DNA of 64,000 bases from Flaccisagitta enflata (Eukaryota > Chaetognatha > Sagittoidea > Aphragmophora), in assembly GCA_965153355.1 (NCBI GenBank), contig OZ231126.1:54498001-54562000 (forward strand). Direction: 5' to 3'. Of this stretch, positions 38,369 to 48,707 are shown piece after piece (position 1 is the stretch's first letter; each line of letters begins with the position of its first letter). Below the pieces are notes generated by a model. It made no database searches. It worked only from the letters and a program-made list of their open reading frames with translations, and was not told the origin of the DNA. The position numbers and the translations under genes are program-made.

Positions 38369-39300
38369 CAGGGTGTTTCAAGTCAGTTGCAACATAAAGA
38401 ATCAACATATCTCCGCTTCTAAAAGCTCGAATCAATTTCTGAAAAAAAGTTTTAAAAAGATCTTAATCTGCAATTTTTGCATGTAAAATTTTTTGATGGT
38501 CAGAGCATTCGTATAGCAACCACATACTATTAAAGTAGATGTATGATTTCATGAAATGGTAGAAAATTATAACAATGGAAATTTATAGAAAAACAGTTTT
38601 AAAAGCAGCTTCATGATTTTTTAGACCATGATAGGTTTTCAAATTTGTTACTTGGTGAAATTGTCAGACATTGAAAAACTTCATTTTTACACCTGTAGTA
38701 TCAATTTTTGTAAAGTCTATCAATTGAGCATCCGCCAGATTAACTCCAGTTTTGATCCCAATTTTGAAATATCATTATGAGCTCAATCTTTACAGCAGGA
38801 ACAAAATTTTTGAAAATGAGTTAGAACGCCAAATTTATGAAACAGCAAAAAAATCAGAACTCAAAAAAGTTAGTTTAAATACCCATAACATATTTTTTTG
38901 TAAAACTTGTCACTAACATCTTTTTCTTCTTAGCAAGCTTTATACAAAAATTGATGCAACGGGTGCAAAAATTAACTTTTTTAAATTCTGATTTTTTTGA
39001 TCAGAAATTTGATGTTCTATCACCACAAAAAAAAAATTTTAAACCTGCTAATAAGAATGGGTATGAAAAAATATTTTTAAAAAAGAATCTTTTTCATTTT
39101 GGCTATAGTTAGAAACCTAAATCATTCATCAACTTCAACCACATGTGGTTGCTCAACAAATGGCCCATCTATAATGTAATTTTAACAAGCAAAAATCACA
39201 GACCAAGATCTTTTTAAATCTTTTTCTCAGAAATTAGATAGATCCCCTAAAAGCAGAGATATATCGATTCTTTATGTTGCAACTGACTTGAAACACCCTG
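38369..39300. mobile_element. TA-flanked MITE, 932 bp
   Basis: It starts CAGGGTGTTTCAAGTCAG and ends with its inverse. Pairing extends through the AACATAAAGAATC segments. The left TA (38367-38368) is shared with the preceding MITE and the right TA is 39301-39302. Inner AT-rich arms are partly inverted copies. No transposase frame. Confidence 0.85.
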
Positions 39301-39403
39301 TACTAAATATATATATGAAAATTATTCACCCAAATGTGTAGTTGGTGACGCAGCGACGAATGACGAAATTACAAGAATAAGAAACTTAAATCAATGGGGA
39401 AAA

Positions 39404-39407
<4 letters not shown>

Positions 39408-39497
<90 letters not shown>
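39408..39497 (+). repeat. (GA)n microsatellite
   Basis: Pure GA for about 90 bp. Confidence 0.95.
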
Positions 39498-39500
<3 letters not shown>

Positions 39501-39774
39501 TCATAACTGATGGCATCAGGTAAAGATGAACGACGCACGCACTGGATTTTATCTCGATATACACTCGATAAACCTTTAGGTTGCGACTGCTGGACGCTTT
39601 GTCTGTCCGTTCGTTCGTCCGTTCGCCATGAAAAGTGTGAAAATTTGCATATCCGACCCTGCTCCCCCAGCCCACGACTTGATCTTACTTTATCACGAAT
39701 ATGAGCACACATGCCAGGCAAGCCTTCATTTGCATAAAAGTAGTATCAAAGCCAGCGGTTTTATAACGGGTGCC

Positions 39775-40425
39775 TTGGCCGCTTCAAATAACGCTATTTC
39801 ACTGTATCCCTTGGTCCCGCTTACCCAATACGGAGTGAAAAAAATCATAAAGATGACCGTTTTTCTTTTCTCAAAATTCACTCGTCTTCCGTTTTTAGTT
39901 GCGGACACGCAACTCTATAAGAGGCTTTGTCCGTCCGTCCGTCCGTCAGCACGAGTCGAAAAGTGGGAAAACGCACATACCTGCCCCTGCCCACCCGTCC
40001 GCAACTGGTGGCCGTGTATCTGGCCTTGTTTTTTAGCTCCTTAAGTTTCGTAAAGAGATCGATGGGGCAGTAAGTTTCGCCATGCTCTTTTGTTGCTAAA
40101 GAGACTAACAATTGCCGCAGAAAATTGTTTTTTAAACAAAGATTCTACACAAAACAAAGATGAAAATGTTGTGGGTGTTGTCTGTTACACAGTTGAACGG
40201 TCTAAATGATGCACAGGTTGATGTTCAAGGCGTACGAACAAACTGAAGCCTGACAGTATCTCTCACAGCATTATGCAAATTAGGACATAAAAGAAGGCTG
40301 CTAAAAAAAGGAAGACAGACTATTGTTGAAAAAAGAAAAATGGTCAGAGCCTTGAAATTAATCCCTCCGTCATTGGTAAGCGGGACGATATGAAATTCCA
40401 AAATTTTGCTATGTGAAGCGCCCAT
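39775..40425. mobile_element. Mutator-like MITE (GCTTCACATAG family), 651 bp
   Basis: It is flanked by a perfect 9-bp duplication, ACGGGTGCC (39766-39774 and 40426-40434). The right end reads TTTTGCTATGTGAAGCGCC, and the left end is a diverged inverse (TTGGCCGCTTCAAATA). A GTTGC hairpin element sits in its T-run (39897-40030). Related copies are 44409-44923 and 61281-61775. Confidence 0.8.
39897..40030 (+). mobile_element. Covarying-hairpin element, GTTGC class
   Basis: AGTTGCGGAC-ACGCAACT, CTCTATAAGAGGC, (GTCC)n, AGCACGAGTCGAAAAGTG, CCCCTGCCCACCC, distal arm GTCCGCAACT, GGTGGCCGTGTATCTGGCC-TTGTT. It is inserted in the T-run after CTTCCG of the host MITE. The empty site is visible in the copies at 44409 and 61281. 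Confidence 0.9.
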
Positions 40426-40458
40426 ACGGGTGCCGTAACTGTCGGCAACCCCCGGCCC

Positions 40459-41170
40459 TTGGCTGCCCCAAATAACGTTTTTGCAAAGTATCCCTTCGTC
40501 CCGCTTGCCCAATACGGAGTGAAAAAAATCATGAAGATGACCGTTTTCCTTTTATCGAAATTCAATTGTCTTCTGTCTTTTTAGTCGCGTGCACGCGACT
40601 CTATAACCCGCTCTGTCCGTCTGTCTGTTGGTCGGTCCGTTGGTCCGTCGGTCACACTTAGCTTTTTTCGCGCTTATGGATGGTTTTGGAGTTACTGCTC
40701 CTGCTCAACAGCTTGGTTGGTCTATTTCTTCACTGCCCCTGCCCACCCGCACGCGACTTGTGTCACGGTATGGCCTTGTTTTGTAAGCTCTGTAAGTTTC
40801 CTACAGAGTTCAATAGGGAAGCAAATTTCCCCATGTTCTTTCTCTACTAAAGAGAATAACAATTCCCATTGAAAATCTCCTATTTAACGAAAATCATTCA
40901 CAAAACAAAGACGAAAATGTTGTGGGTATTGTCCGTTACACAGATGCACGGACTAGATGACGTACAGGTGCTATGAACAAACTGAAGCCTGGCAGTATCT
41001 CCGACAGCATTATACAAATTAGGACGTAAACGAAGGCTGAAAAAAAATCAACCGAAAATGTACTATTTTTTGAAATAGAAAAACGATCAGGGCCTTGAAA
41101 TTAGTTCCTCCATCTTGGGTAAGCGGGACGAAAAGAAATTCTAAAATTTCTCTCTCTCTCTCTCTCTCTC
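40459..41170. mobile_element. Mutator-like MITE, truncated at right
   Basis: It starts TTGGCTGCCCCAAATAACG and follows the 39775 element closely through both flanks of its nested hairpin element. It ends at TTCTAAAATTT where a short (CT)n run replaces the right terminus. Confidence 0.65.
40583..40780 (+). mobile_element. Covarying-hairpin element, GTCGC class
   Basis: Perfectly palindromic stem AGTCGCGTGCACGCGACT, CTCTATAACCCGC, GTCTGTTGGTCGG core, CACACTTAGCTTTTTTCG body, distal arm GCACGCGACT, then GGCCTTGTT. It occupies the same T-run of its host MITE as the GTTGC-class copy at 39897. Confidence 0.9.
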
Positions 41171-41391
41171 ATGCAGATGGTTCATTTCCTATGAAAGTTA
41201 AATGGTAGGAAACGGCGATGGAAATGTTGTGCTGTTGGCGTTGGCGACCTTAACTTAAGACAAACCGGAACTTATCGTTTTTGACGTCATTTAAGAGAAA
41301 CTTAACGGAGAACGTGTCGTCAACTATGGGTCAGGGTCGATGATCTCTTTGATTCAAAGCTTGTTGTTTGTCCTTTTCCTTCTTTTTTTTT

Positions 41392-41592
41392 AGTCGCGTG
41401 CTACGCGACTCTACACCCCGCTATGTCGGTCCGTCGGTCGGTCGGTTGGTCGGTTGGTCGGTCCCCTTTTTACTTTTTCGGCGTTTTTGAGCTTTTTGAG
41501 CATACGGCTCCTGCCCAGATGCCCTAGTGACCTTCTCCAGCACTGCTCCTGTCCACCCGCACGCGACTAGGGTAGCCGTGTATCTGGCCTTG
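41392..41592 (+). mobile_element. Covarying-hairpin element, GTCGC class
   Basis: Stem AGTCGCGTGC-T-ACGCGACT, CTCTACACCCCGC, GTCGGTTGGTCGG core, body with TGCCCTAGTGACC, distal arm GCACGCGACT, GGTAGCCGTGTATCTGGCC. Confidence 0.85.
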
Positions 41593-41631
41593 ATTTTTTT
41601 TCTTTTTGATCTTCTGACTTTTTAGTCGCGT

Positions 41632-43458
41632 GCACGCGACTCTATAACCCGCTCTGTCGGTCCGCCGGTCCGTCGGTCGGTCCGTCCGTCCGTAACACTT
41701 AGCTTTTTTTCGTCGTTTTAGGGTATTTTTTGTCATTTTAAGTCATTTTATGTCATTTTAAGTCATTTTCAGTCATTTTCAGTTAATTTTAGTCACTTTA
41801 GTCATTTTGTCATTTTTTGTCATTTTTGTCATTTTATGTTATTATGAGTCAATTTTAGTCATTCTTAGTCATTCTAAGTTATTCTAAGTCATTCAAAGTC
41901 ATTATAAGTCATTACAAGTCATTCTAAGTCATTCTCAGTCATTCTAAGTTATTTTTGGCTTTTGTAGTTTTTAGTAACACTTTGCTTTTTTGCGTTGTTT
42001 TTTGATCAATTTGGGTCTTCTGGAGTTATTTTGAGTCATTATATTGTTGTTTTTGGTCATTTTTGGTTGCTTTTAGTCATTTCTGGTTGCTTTTCATCAT
42101 TTTTGGTTATTTTTGATCATTTACGTCACTTTGTTAATTTAAGTCATTTGTGTGTTTTTGGGCATTTTAAGTCATTTTGGAAGATTTCAGGTCATTTTTG
42201 GTCATCTAACATGGTTTTTTGGTATGTTTTGGTCTTTTATGGTTTTTGGTTTTTTAGTTTTTGGTTTTTTGGGTTTTTTGGTTTTTTGTTTTTTTGGTTT
42301 TTTGGTTTTTTTTTTTTTTTTTGGTTTTTTGGTTTTGGGTTTTAGGGTTTTTTGTTTTTTGTTTTTTTGGTTGTTTTTTTTAATTTTTTGGTCATCTAGG
42401 TTTTTTGGTATGTTTTGGTCATCTTTGTTTTTTGGTATGTTTTGGTCAAATGTGGCATTTCAAGTCTGCTGGTTTAAGTCTGCTGGTTTAAGTCTGCTGG
42501 TTTAGGTCTGCTGGTTTAGGTCTGCAGGTTTAAGCCTGCTAGTTTAAGTCTGCTGGTTTAAGTCCACTGGTTTTGTCTGCTGGTTTAAGTTGGCTGGTTT
42601 AGGTTGGCTGGTTTAGGTCGGCTGGTTTGAGATGGCTGATTTAGGTCTGTTGGTTTAGGTCTGCAGGTTTAGTCTGCTGGTTTAAGTCTGCTGGTTTAAA
42701 TCTGCTGATCTAAGTCAGCTGGTTTAAATCTGCTGGTTTAAGTCGGCTGGTTTAAGTCTGCTGGTTTAAGTCTGCTGGTTTAAGTCTGCTGGTTTAAGTC
42801 TGCTGGTTCAAGTCTGCTGGTTTAAGTCTGCTGGTTTAAGTCTGCTGGTTTAAGTCTGCTGGTTTAAGTCTGCTGGTCTAGGTCTGCTGGTTTAAGTCTG
42901 CTGGTTTAAGTCTGCTGGTTTAAGTCTGCTGGTTTAAGTCTGCTGGTTTAGGTCAGCTGGTTTAAGTCTGCTGGTTTAAGTCTGCTGGTTTAAGTCTGCT
43001 GGTTTAAGTCTGGTTTGGGTCTGGTTTAAGTCTGGTTTAATTCTGGTTTAAGTCTGGTTTAAGTCTGGTTCAAGTCTGGTTTAAGTCTGGTTTAGTCTGG
43101 TTTAAGTATGGTTTGAGTCTGGTTTGAGTCTGGTTTGAGTCTGGCTTGAGTCTGGTTTAAGTCTGGTTTAAGTCTGGTTTAAGTATGGTTTAAGTCTGGT
43201 TCATGTCTGGTTTAGGTCTGGGTTCGGTCTGGTTTATGTCTGGTTTAGGTCGGGTTTAGGTCTGGTTTAGGTCTGGTTTTGGTCTGGTTTCGGTCTGGTT
43301 TAAGTCTGGTTTGAGTCTGGTTTGAGTCTGGTTTGAGTCTGGTTTGGGTCTGGTTTGGGTCTCGTTTAAGTCTGATTTTCGATAAAAAGATACAATAAGG
43401 AGTCAGGTCAGTTCAGTTCTTTTTGTCCTGCACGCGACTTATAGGTGTTGGCCTTGTT
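41632..43458 (+). mobile_element. Hairpin element with 1.7-kb minisatellite core
   Basis: The start is a standard GTCGC element: palindromic AGTCGCGTGCACGCGACT, CTCTATAACCCGC, GTCC/GTCG core, ACACTTAGCTTTTTTTCG. The end is also standard: CCTGCACGCGACT (43427-43439), then GTTGGCCTTGTT. Between them lie TTTTAGTCA-type units (41715-42190), TTTTTTGG-type units (42200-42430), 14-bp AGTCTGCTGGTTTA units (42464-43010) and 11-bp AGTCTGGTTTA units (43010-43375). One element can therefore host a long satellite. Confidence 0.75.
42464..43375 (+). repeat. 14-bp to 11-bp minisatellite (AGTCTGCTGGTTTA / AGTCTGGTTTA)
   Basis: About 38 copies of the 14-bp unit change near 43010 to about 32 copies of an 11-bp unit that lacks GCT. 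Counts are by eye. The switch is abrupt, which suggests the shorter unit arose once and spread by slippage or unequal exchange. Confidence 0.9.
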
Positions 43459-43866
43459 CCCTCCCTTTCCACTCTTTCCTCCTGCCTTTCACTCTTTGTG
43501 TTCTTTCTCTCCCCCTTTATTCCGTTTCCCCCAAACGGCAGATGTTCTGTCGGACAAAGTGCCATTCACGCCATTTTCTTGATCCCCTCTTTCACAACAT
43601 TTAGACTAATGGTTCTAAAGAGACACGACGAATCATACAAAAATCATGAAAAAATAGAATGAAGTGATATCGTTTGAAGATTGTGTGGAATGGCAAAAAC
43701 GAAATTGTAACATTTCATTCAGAGTTGAATAACTTTCTAGTTTCAAACGCATTATGTTAGAGAGATGCAGATGCGGTTTTCGTAGATCGCTTGCAAATTC
43801 GAAGTACTTTAATCTTGTCACTAATATTGTTAGGATTGGTCAAACATATCGTGAGATATACATTAA
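43459..43866. other. Unassigned; may contain 5' LINE remnants
   Basis: It precedes the reverse-transcriptase remnant. No endonuclease motifs are recognisable in any frame. Confidence 0.3.
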
Positions 43867-44408
43867 AATGTGCGGAAAGATTTTATTAATGTTGTGGATG
43901 CGGTTATCGGCATGAAAGAGGGAAAAAGCCCAGATGAGGATGAAATTTCTGTTGAGCACTTTCAAAACGCCCTGGTTACATTTCTTTTGGGTCTTTCTTC
44001 ATTGTTAAACGCCATGTTAAAACATGCATTTGTCCCCAGACAATTTCGACGGGGTCTGATGATTCCACTTGTCAAGGACCAACAAGGAAATTTGGCGGAT
44101 GTCAATAATTACCGCGGTATTACATTATCACCGATTGCATCAAAAATCTTTGAACATGTCTTAAAATTCCTTTTCGCTGACTTTCTTGAAACGCCAAGCA
44201 ACCAATTTGGCTTCAAAAAAGGAACTTCAACTATACATGCTCTACACTGTCTCAGGGGCACAGTAGACTACTACGTGAATAACGGAAGTCGAGTATTCTG
44301 CGCCTTCTTAGACGCTTCAAAAGTTTGACAGGATTGTCCACGCTGGTCTGTTTTTGAAAATGATGAAACGAAAAATTCCATTCCTATTTTTGACCATCAT
44401 CATATCAT

Positions 44409-44923
44409 TTGGGTGCTTCACATAGCAAAAGTTGCTTATTTGTTTTCATCCTCTTTACCTAATGCGGAGTGGCCAATTTTAGGACCCTTACCATTTTTTT
44501 TTCTCAAAAATCGATCATCTTCCGTTTTTTAGAAAATTGTTTTTGAGAGCCTAATTTGTATATTGCAGTAGGATAAAAAAGTATGCTGATCTTCTTTGAA
44601 TTAGCTTTTATAGATTTCTGCTATTTGGAGAATTTGTTAATCTGCTTTTTCACAAGCTCTTATGTAACTTATGCTCTGATATCTTAATTTATTTTTACAA
44701 GAATTATAATTTTCTAAGACTAACAATTGTTCCTTTTGCAACAAGACTACACAGGATTTTGCTAAATTCTGGGAAATCTGAGTAAACTTTAAAGCCAAAA
44801 CAAAAACGGAAGATGAAGGAATTTTAAGAAAAGGAAAACGGTCATCTTCAGGATTTTTTACACTCCATATTGGGTTAGCGGGACGAGAAGAAAATCATTT
44901 TTTTTGCCATGTGAAGCACGCAA
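44409..44923. mobile_element. Mutator-like MITE, 515 bp, inside the LINE
   Basis: It starts TTGGGTGCTTCACATAGC and ends GCCATGTGAAGCACGCAA. A perfect 9-bp duplication, TCATATCAT, is at 44400-44408 and 44924-44932. Its interior contains the empty T-run (CTTCCGTTTTTTAG) that hosts hairpin elements in two relatives. Confidence 0.9.
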
Positions 44924-45109
44924 TCATATCATGGTACATTGGCCTTGAATGTCGTGTCAAATGGGAGGACCAATACAGCGATTGGTTTGCGGTTACTGCG
45001 GTTACTTTTGGCTCCATCGATCTCGCTATTCTACTGGAAGCATGCAGTGAATACTGCAAGTCATGGGATATTTGCCTCAATGCAAAAAAGTCTCGACTGA
45101 TGTATTTTG

Positions 45110-45290
45110 GAACAAGGCCGGATACACGGCCATCAGTTGCGGACGGGTGGGCAGGGGCGGAAATGCAACTGTCCGCAACTAAAAATGTTCTAAAACGCTC
45201 ATTTCCTCACTTTTCGACTCGTGTCCACGGACCGACCGACCGACCGACGGACGGACAAAGCCTCTTATAGAGTTGCGTGTCCGCAACTAA
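45110..45290 (-). mobile_element. Covarying-hairpin element, GTTGC class, inside the LINE
   Basis: AACAAGGCCGGATACACGG to AGTTGCGTGTCCGCAACTAAAAA, with an internal duplication of a GTCCGCAACTAAAAA segment at about 45171-45186. Removing it rejoins the LINE frame as ...MYFGT-LVTHQ. This shows the insertion boundaries to within three or four bases and that any target duplication is at most about 4 bp. Confidence 0.85.
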
Positions 45291-45532
45291 AAAGAACTCT
45301 GGTTACGCATCAGTTAGAACTGGATGGCAAAATAGTCGAATGGACGGACTCCTGGGTTTATCTCGGCGTTACTCTGAAAAGTAGCAACATTTTCAATTGC
45401 TCTATAACGGATCGGGTAAAGAAATTTTACCGCAGTGCCAACGGTATCTTTCGCATCGAGGGCCGCTCAAATGCGTCTCTTAGAGGCCCATTGCGTCCCG
45501 ATTCTGACGTATGGAATTGAGATAGTGCACGT

Positions 45533-46154
45533 TAGAGGGGGTCATAGAGTGATGTTTTTGGAAAATCATTACAGAACTCCGGATTCTGAGGGTTTATTAA
45601 ATGTATAAAAGAGGGAAAAAAGTTTTGAGCCCATAGGTATTGAGGAATAATCCTCCAAAATGCGTCAAAGTTGAGGTGTCAAACCCGCAAAAATCGCAAA
45701 AATCGCGAAAATCGCCAAAATTACATGTTTTACTATTGTTTGTAAATTGAGTTTAATGGTAGTATTGATATTGGAATCATTCATAACATACCTCCTCTTA
45801 CTCTTATTTTATCATAGAATAGTTCAGTTTATCATATTCTCCTATGTAGATAGCTAAAAAGTAGGTCCAGTTACTACCAAAAATAGGCGAAAATCATCAA
45901 AATTGTCAAATTACCAGATTCTCGCATGTTTTACTTTAGATTGTTAATACAATCATTCTTTTCTAACAGGATACCTTTGATAAAATGATTACTTTGTGTC
46001 TTTTCATGTTCATATCTCCACAGTAGAGTACTACAATGTCCATTAAATTCAACAGGTTATACAAAGCTATTATCACTTCAGTGCTCAATCTTCTGCCTCC
46101 AGGACTTGCAACCTGGCATAGGTGTTTTACTAAAGTTTTTTATTTTTTTTTTTT

Positions 46155-46242
<88 letters not shown>

Positions 46243-46620
46243 TTTTTAATCAAATATCCACAAAAATGTGGCGGAATTGGGCCAAACTGATAAAATGTTT
46301 AGCGAAGCAGCTGATTTTTAACCACTAAGGAACAGAAGACAGAATGAATTTCATAGAACAATTGGGCAAATTGTAAAACATTAGACATTGAATTTTTTTT
46401 TTCTTTTTTTAATCAAATTTCCACAAAAAGTGGCGAAATTGGGCCAAACTGACAAAATGTTTGGCAAAGCGGCTGATTTTTAACCAATAAGGAACAGAAG
46501 AAAGAATGAAAAAAGAACAATGGGGCAAATTGTAAAACATCAAACATTGAAGAATGAGGAATAAAAGGAATGTTAGTAGATGAGCGGGACCTGTGCAAGA
46601 TCACCAAGACCTCAACTACC
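45533..46620 (+). repeat. Left terminal inverted repeat of the 7.8-kb transposon
   Basis: About 1.09 kb, matching 53325-52171 inverted. It contains a poly-T run (46137-46242) and two copies of a subterminal unit of about 130 bp (CCACAAAAATGTGGCGG, GGGCCAAACTGATAAAATG, CTGATTTTTAACCA) at about 46258-46375 and 46420-46545. Confidence 0.85.
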
Positions 46621-46721
46621 ATCTTCAAAATAAAATCAAGTTGTCCGATAAAAACCTTTGAGAAAGTTGAAAAAATTTCATATCCAAAAATCATTTTTAA
46701 AAAAATGCCTTGCAAAGGTTT

Positions 46722-47675
46722 TTATTGGAGATTTCTCAGTCTTTTCAAGTTGAATTTCAGGAATTTGGCTGGGATTTGACCTGACCATGTGTCGCCTTCC
46801 CACTTTCCCACGCCATAAACAACATCACTGAAGCGATTACCAAAGAACTGATAACCAAGACCATCAAGTGCCAGAGATGATTCCTCATCAAGTATAACTG
46901 AATGAGTTGAACCTAGGCGATATTTGTTTTCCTTAGGGCAGAAATTGATCCCACCTTTCCTCCCCTGCTGAGAGATGAATCCATCTTTCTTGATGTTGTT
47001 GACAGCGCTTGTGTTGTGAAGAAAAGGGCAAAGCTGTTGAAAGGCCTCTTTTCCCAGGAGGAAGTGGCCAGGAGGTGCCAGTATTTTGATGCTGTGACCT
47101 CCAAGAGCGGCAACTCTGACAGTCACGGTGGTGTTGGGATGTAAATATTCAAGCACCACAAAGCGCCTCTTCTTTTCTGTATCATACTCAGGGCTCACAG
47201 CTCGCAAAATTTTCTCGATGGGTACACCAAGTGATACCTCAAGAGCTGAGATTGGTACTGACCCATCTTGCCTTGAGTATTTCCCCTCAGGCATATTGTG
47301 ACGTAAGAAGAACGCTATTTTCTTTGAGATCTGCATGCCTTCAGCAATTGGCAGCTGGGCCAGTGGATCTTTTTCATCTTCCCTTAGCCTCTTAAAGGCC
47401 AACACTTTTTCCAAATCTTGGCTAACCTTTTTAATCAGTGAGACCTGAGGAGGTTGGGGTAAGATCGAGCAGCTTTGAAGCCACAAACTAAGCTCCTTGA
47501 CTGATCCGGCTTCTGGGCCAGAGCTACGAAGCTGATCCAACTCCTCTTGAAGTTTGAGCTGATTTCTTATGAGAATTTGGCCAAAGTTCCTCATTGCTAC
47601 TCGTTCTTTGGTCTGCCTAGAACGTTTCCTTGCAGTTTTCCATGGGACGTGTTTTGTTTCTTCTGCCATGGTCAA
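46722..47675 (-). CDS. Tpt1/KptA-like RNA 2'-phosphotransferase, transposon-borne
   Basis: An intact 317-codon frame without introns; ATG at 47675. Tpt1/KptA enzymes remove a splice-junction 2'-phosphate from RNA using NAD+. Residues 1-110 are a basic then helical extension not seen in the short bacterial form. Residues about 115-306 fit the family: LRH (R125-H126), DGSVPI (137-142), RRF (170-172), VRVAALGGHS (186-195), HNT at 220-222 where HGT is usual, GR at 238-239, and a C-terminal IPAKFL (301-306). These positions plausibly supply the known Arg-His-Arg-Arg catalytic set. The gene ends about 100 bp inside the left TIR and is divergent from the transposase-like gene. Open reading along its whole length, unlike its partner, suggests recent activity or late decay. 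The identification is from remembered motifs, not a search. Confidence 0.75.
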   Translation of the reverse strand: MTMAEETKHVPWKTARKRSRQTKERVAMRNFGQILIRNQLKLQEELDQLRSSGPEAGSVKELSLWLQSCSILPQPPQVSLIKKVSQDLEKVLAFKRLREDEKDPLAQLPIAEGMQISKKIAFFLRHNMPEGKYSRQDGSVPISALEVSLGVPIEKILRAVSPEYDTEKKRRFVVLEYLHPNTTVTVRVAALGGHSIKILAPPGHFLLGKEAFQQLCPFLHNTSAVNNIKKDGFISQQGRKGGINFCPKENKYRLGSTHSVILDEESSLALDGLGYQFFGNRFSDVVYGVGKWEGDTWSGQIPAKFLKFNLKRLRNLQ

Positions 47676-48647
47676 AGTTTTTTGCCAAAGTCTCTTTCTG
47701 AACTCTTTAAGAACTCTTTATTTTGTGTGTACTACTTCCAGCTTAGGACATAAAAAGATTCAAAGACAGTGCAGAAACAGTATATCAAATTAGTCCTCTT
47801 AGTCATTTTTGGGGAAATTTTTTATCAAATTTACTTTTGTAAGAGGTGTATTGAAATCACCTGTCTATGTGGTTACAGGAATGCAATCCTTTCCACTCCG
47901 CTCTTAGTAGTTTGGGAGATACAGACTGATAAAGATTTCATAAAAAAAAAAAAAAAAATTTTCTCCAATTTACTTCTGTAAGAGGTGTTTTGAAATCACT
48001 TCTGCCTATGCGGTTTTGGATATGCAACCCTTATCACTCAACTCTAAGTCGTTTAGGAGATACACACCGTTGAAGATTTCACAAAAAAAAAAAAAAATTC
48101 CAATTTACTTCTGTAAGGGGTGTTTTGAGATCACATCAGTCAACGCCATTTCAAAAATGTAAGCCTTTTCATTCAACTCTTAGTAGTTTGAGAGATACAC
48201 ACCATTAAATAATTCAAATTTTTTTTTTTCCAATTACTTTTGCAAGAGGTGATTTTAAATCACATCCGTCTATGCCGTTCCAGATATGCAATCCTTTTGA
48301 GTCAACTCTAAGTCGTTTGGGAAATACAGACCGTTAAAGATTTCACTGACAATTTTTTTTCCTATTGACTTTTGTAAGGGGTGTTTTGGAATTGCATCAG
48401 TCAGCGCTGTTTCAAAAATGTGATTCTTTTCTTTTAACTCTTAAGTAGTTTCAGAGATACAAAGGTAACAATATTTTCTCATCCAATTTACTCCTGTCAG
48501 TCATGAAAGAACTTGTTTGAAATCAACATTCTACAAATATTTGGCCAGTTAACCTAAAATTTCTGAAACAAAATCAAGCTTAATCCTCTGAATGTAGATT
48601 AGTTAAGAAAGAAATAAAGCATTTTACCTGATACAAAATTTAATGAG
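47676..48647. promoter_or_regulatory. Divergent intergenic region with about 125-bp tandem repeats
   Basis: Five diverged units at about 47800-48475 share a poly-A or poly-T run, CAATTTACTTCTGTAAGAGG, TGTTTTGAAATCAC, GTCTATGCGGTT, and CTCTTAGTAGTTTGGGAGATAC. The block lies between two divergently oriented genes, so it is the likely promoter and possibly a transposase-binding array. That role is inference. Confidence 0.55.
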
Positions 48648-48707
48648 TTGGAGAAACCATGCTGTTTAAATGAAATTTTCAAACTGAAAGAAACAAACCA
48701 AACAACC

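Larger units (their letters stand above)
43867..45532 (+). pseudogene. Dead LINE reverse transcriptase, 5' portion
   Basis: Frame 43870-44327 encodes RT fingers: GKSPDEDEI, NNYRGITLSPIASKIFE, NQFGFKKGTSTIHAL, then FCAFLDASK. A small deletion removes Ala of KAFD and breaks the frame near 44327. A MITE (44409-44923) interrupts the next segment. Beyond it, 'ECRVKWEDQYSDWFAVTA' jumps directly to a post-catalytic region, so the GVRQGG and FxDD blocks are deleted. A hairpin element (45110-45290) splits MYFGT from LVTHQLELDG. The thumb region then continues to the transposon junction at 45532. The 3' part resumes at 53334. Confidence 0.85.

Noticed and set aside
39897-40030. Hairpin elements as self-cleaving ribozymes or bacterial-type IS200/attC sites
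   Set aside because: I saw no hammerhead core next to the stems, and the genome is eukaryotic. HINE-like architecture explains the features better.
41995-42505. Phe/Trp/Gly-rich frames
   Set aside because: They come from TTTTGG-type minisatellite in the core of the expanded hairpin element.
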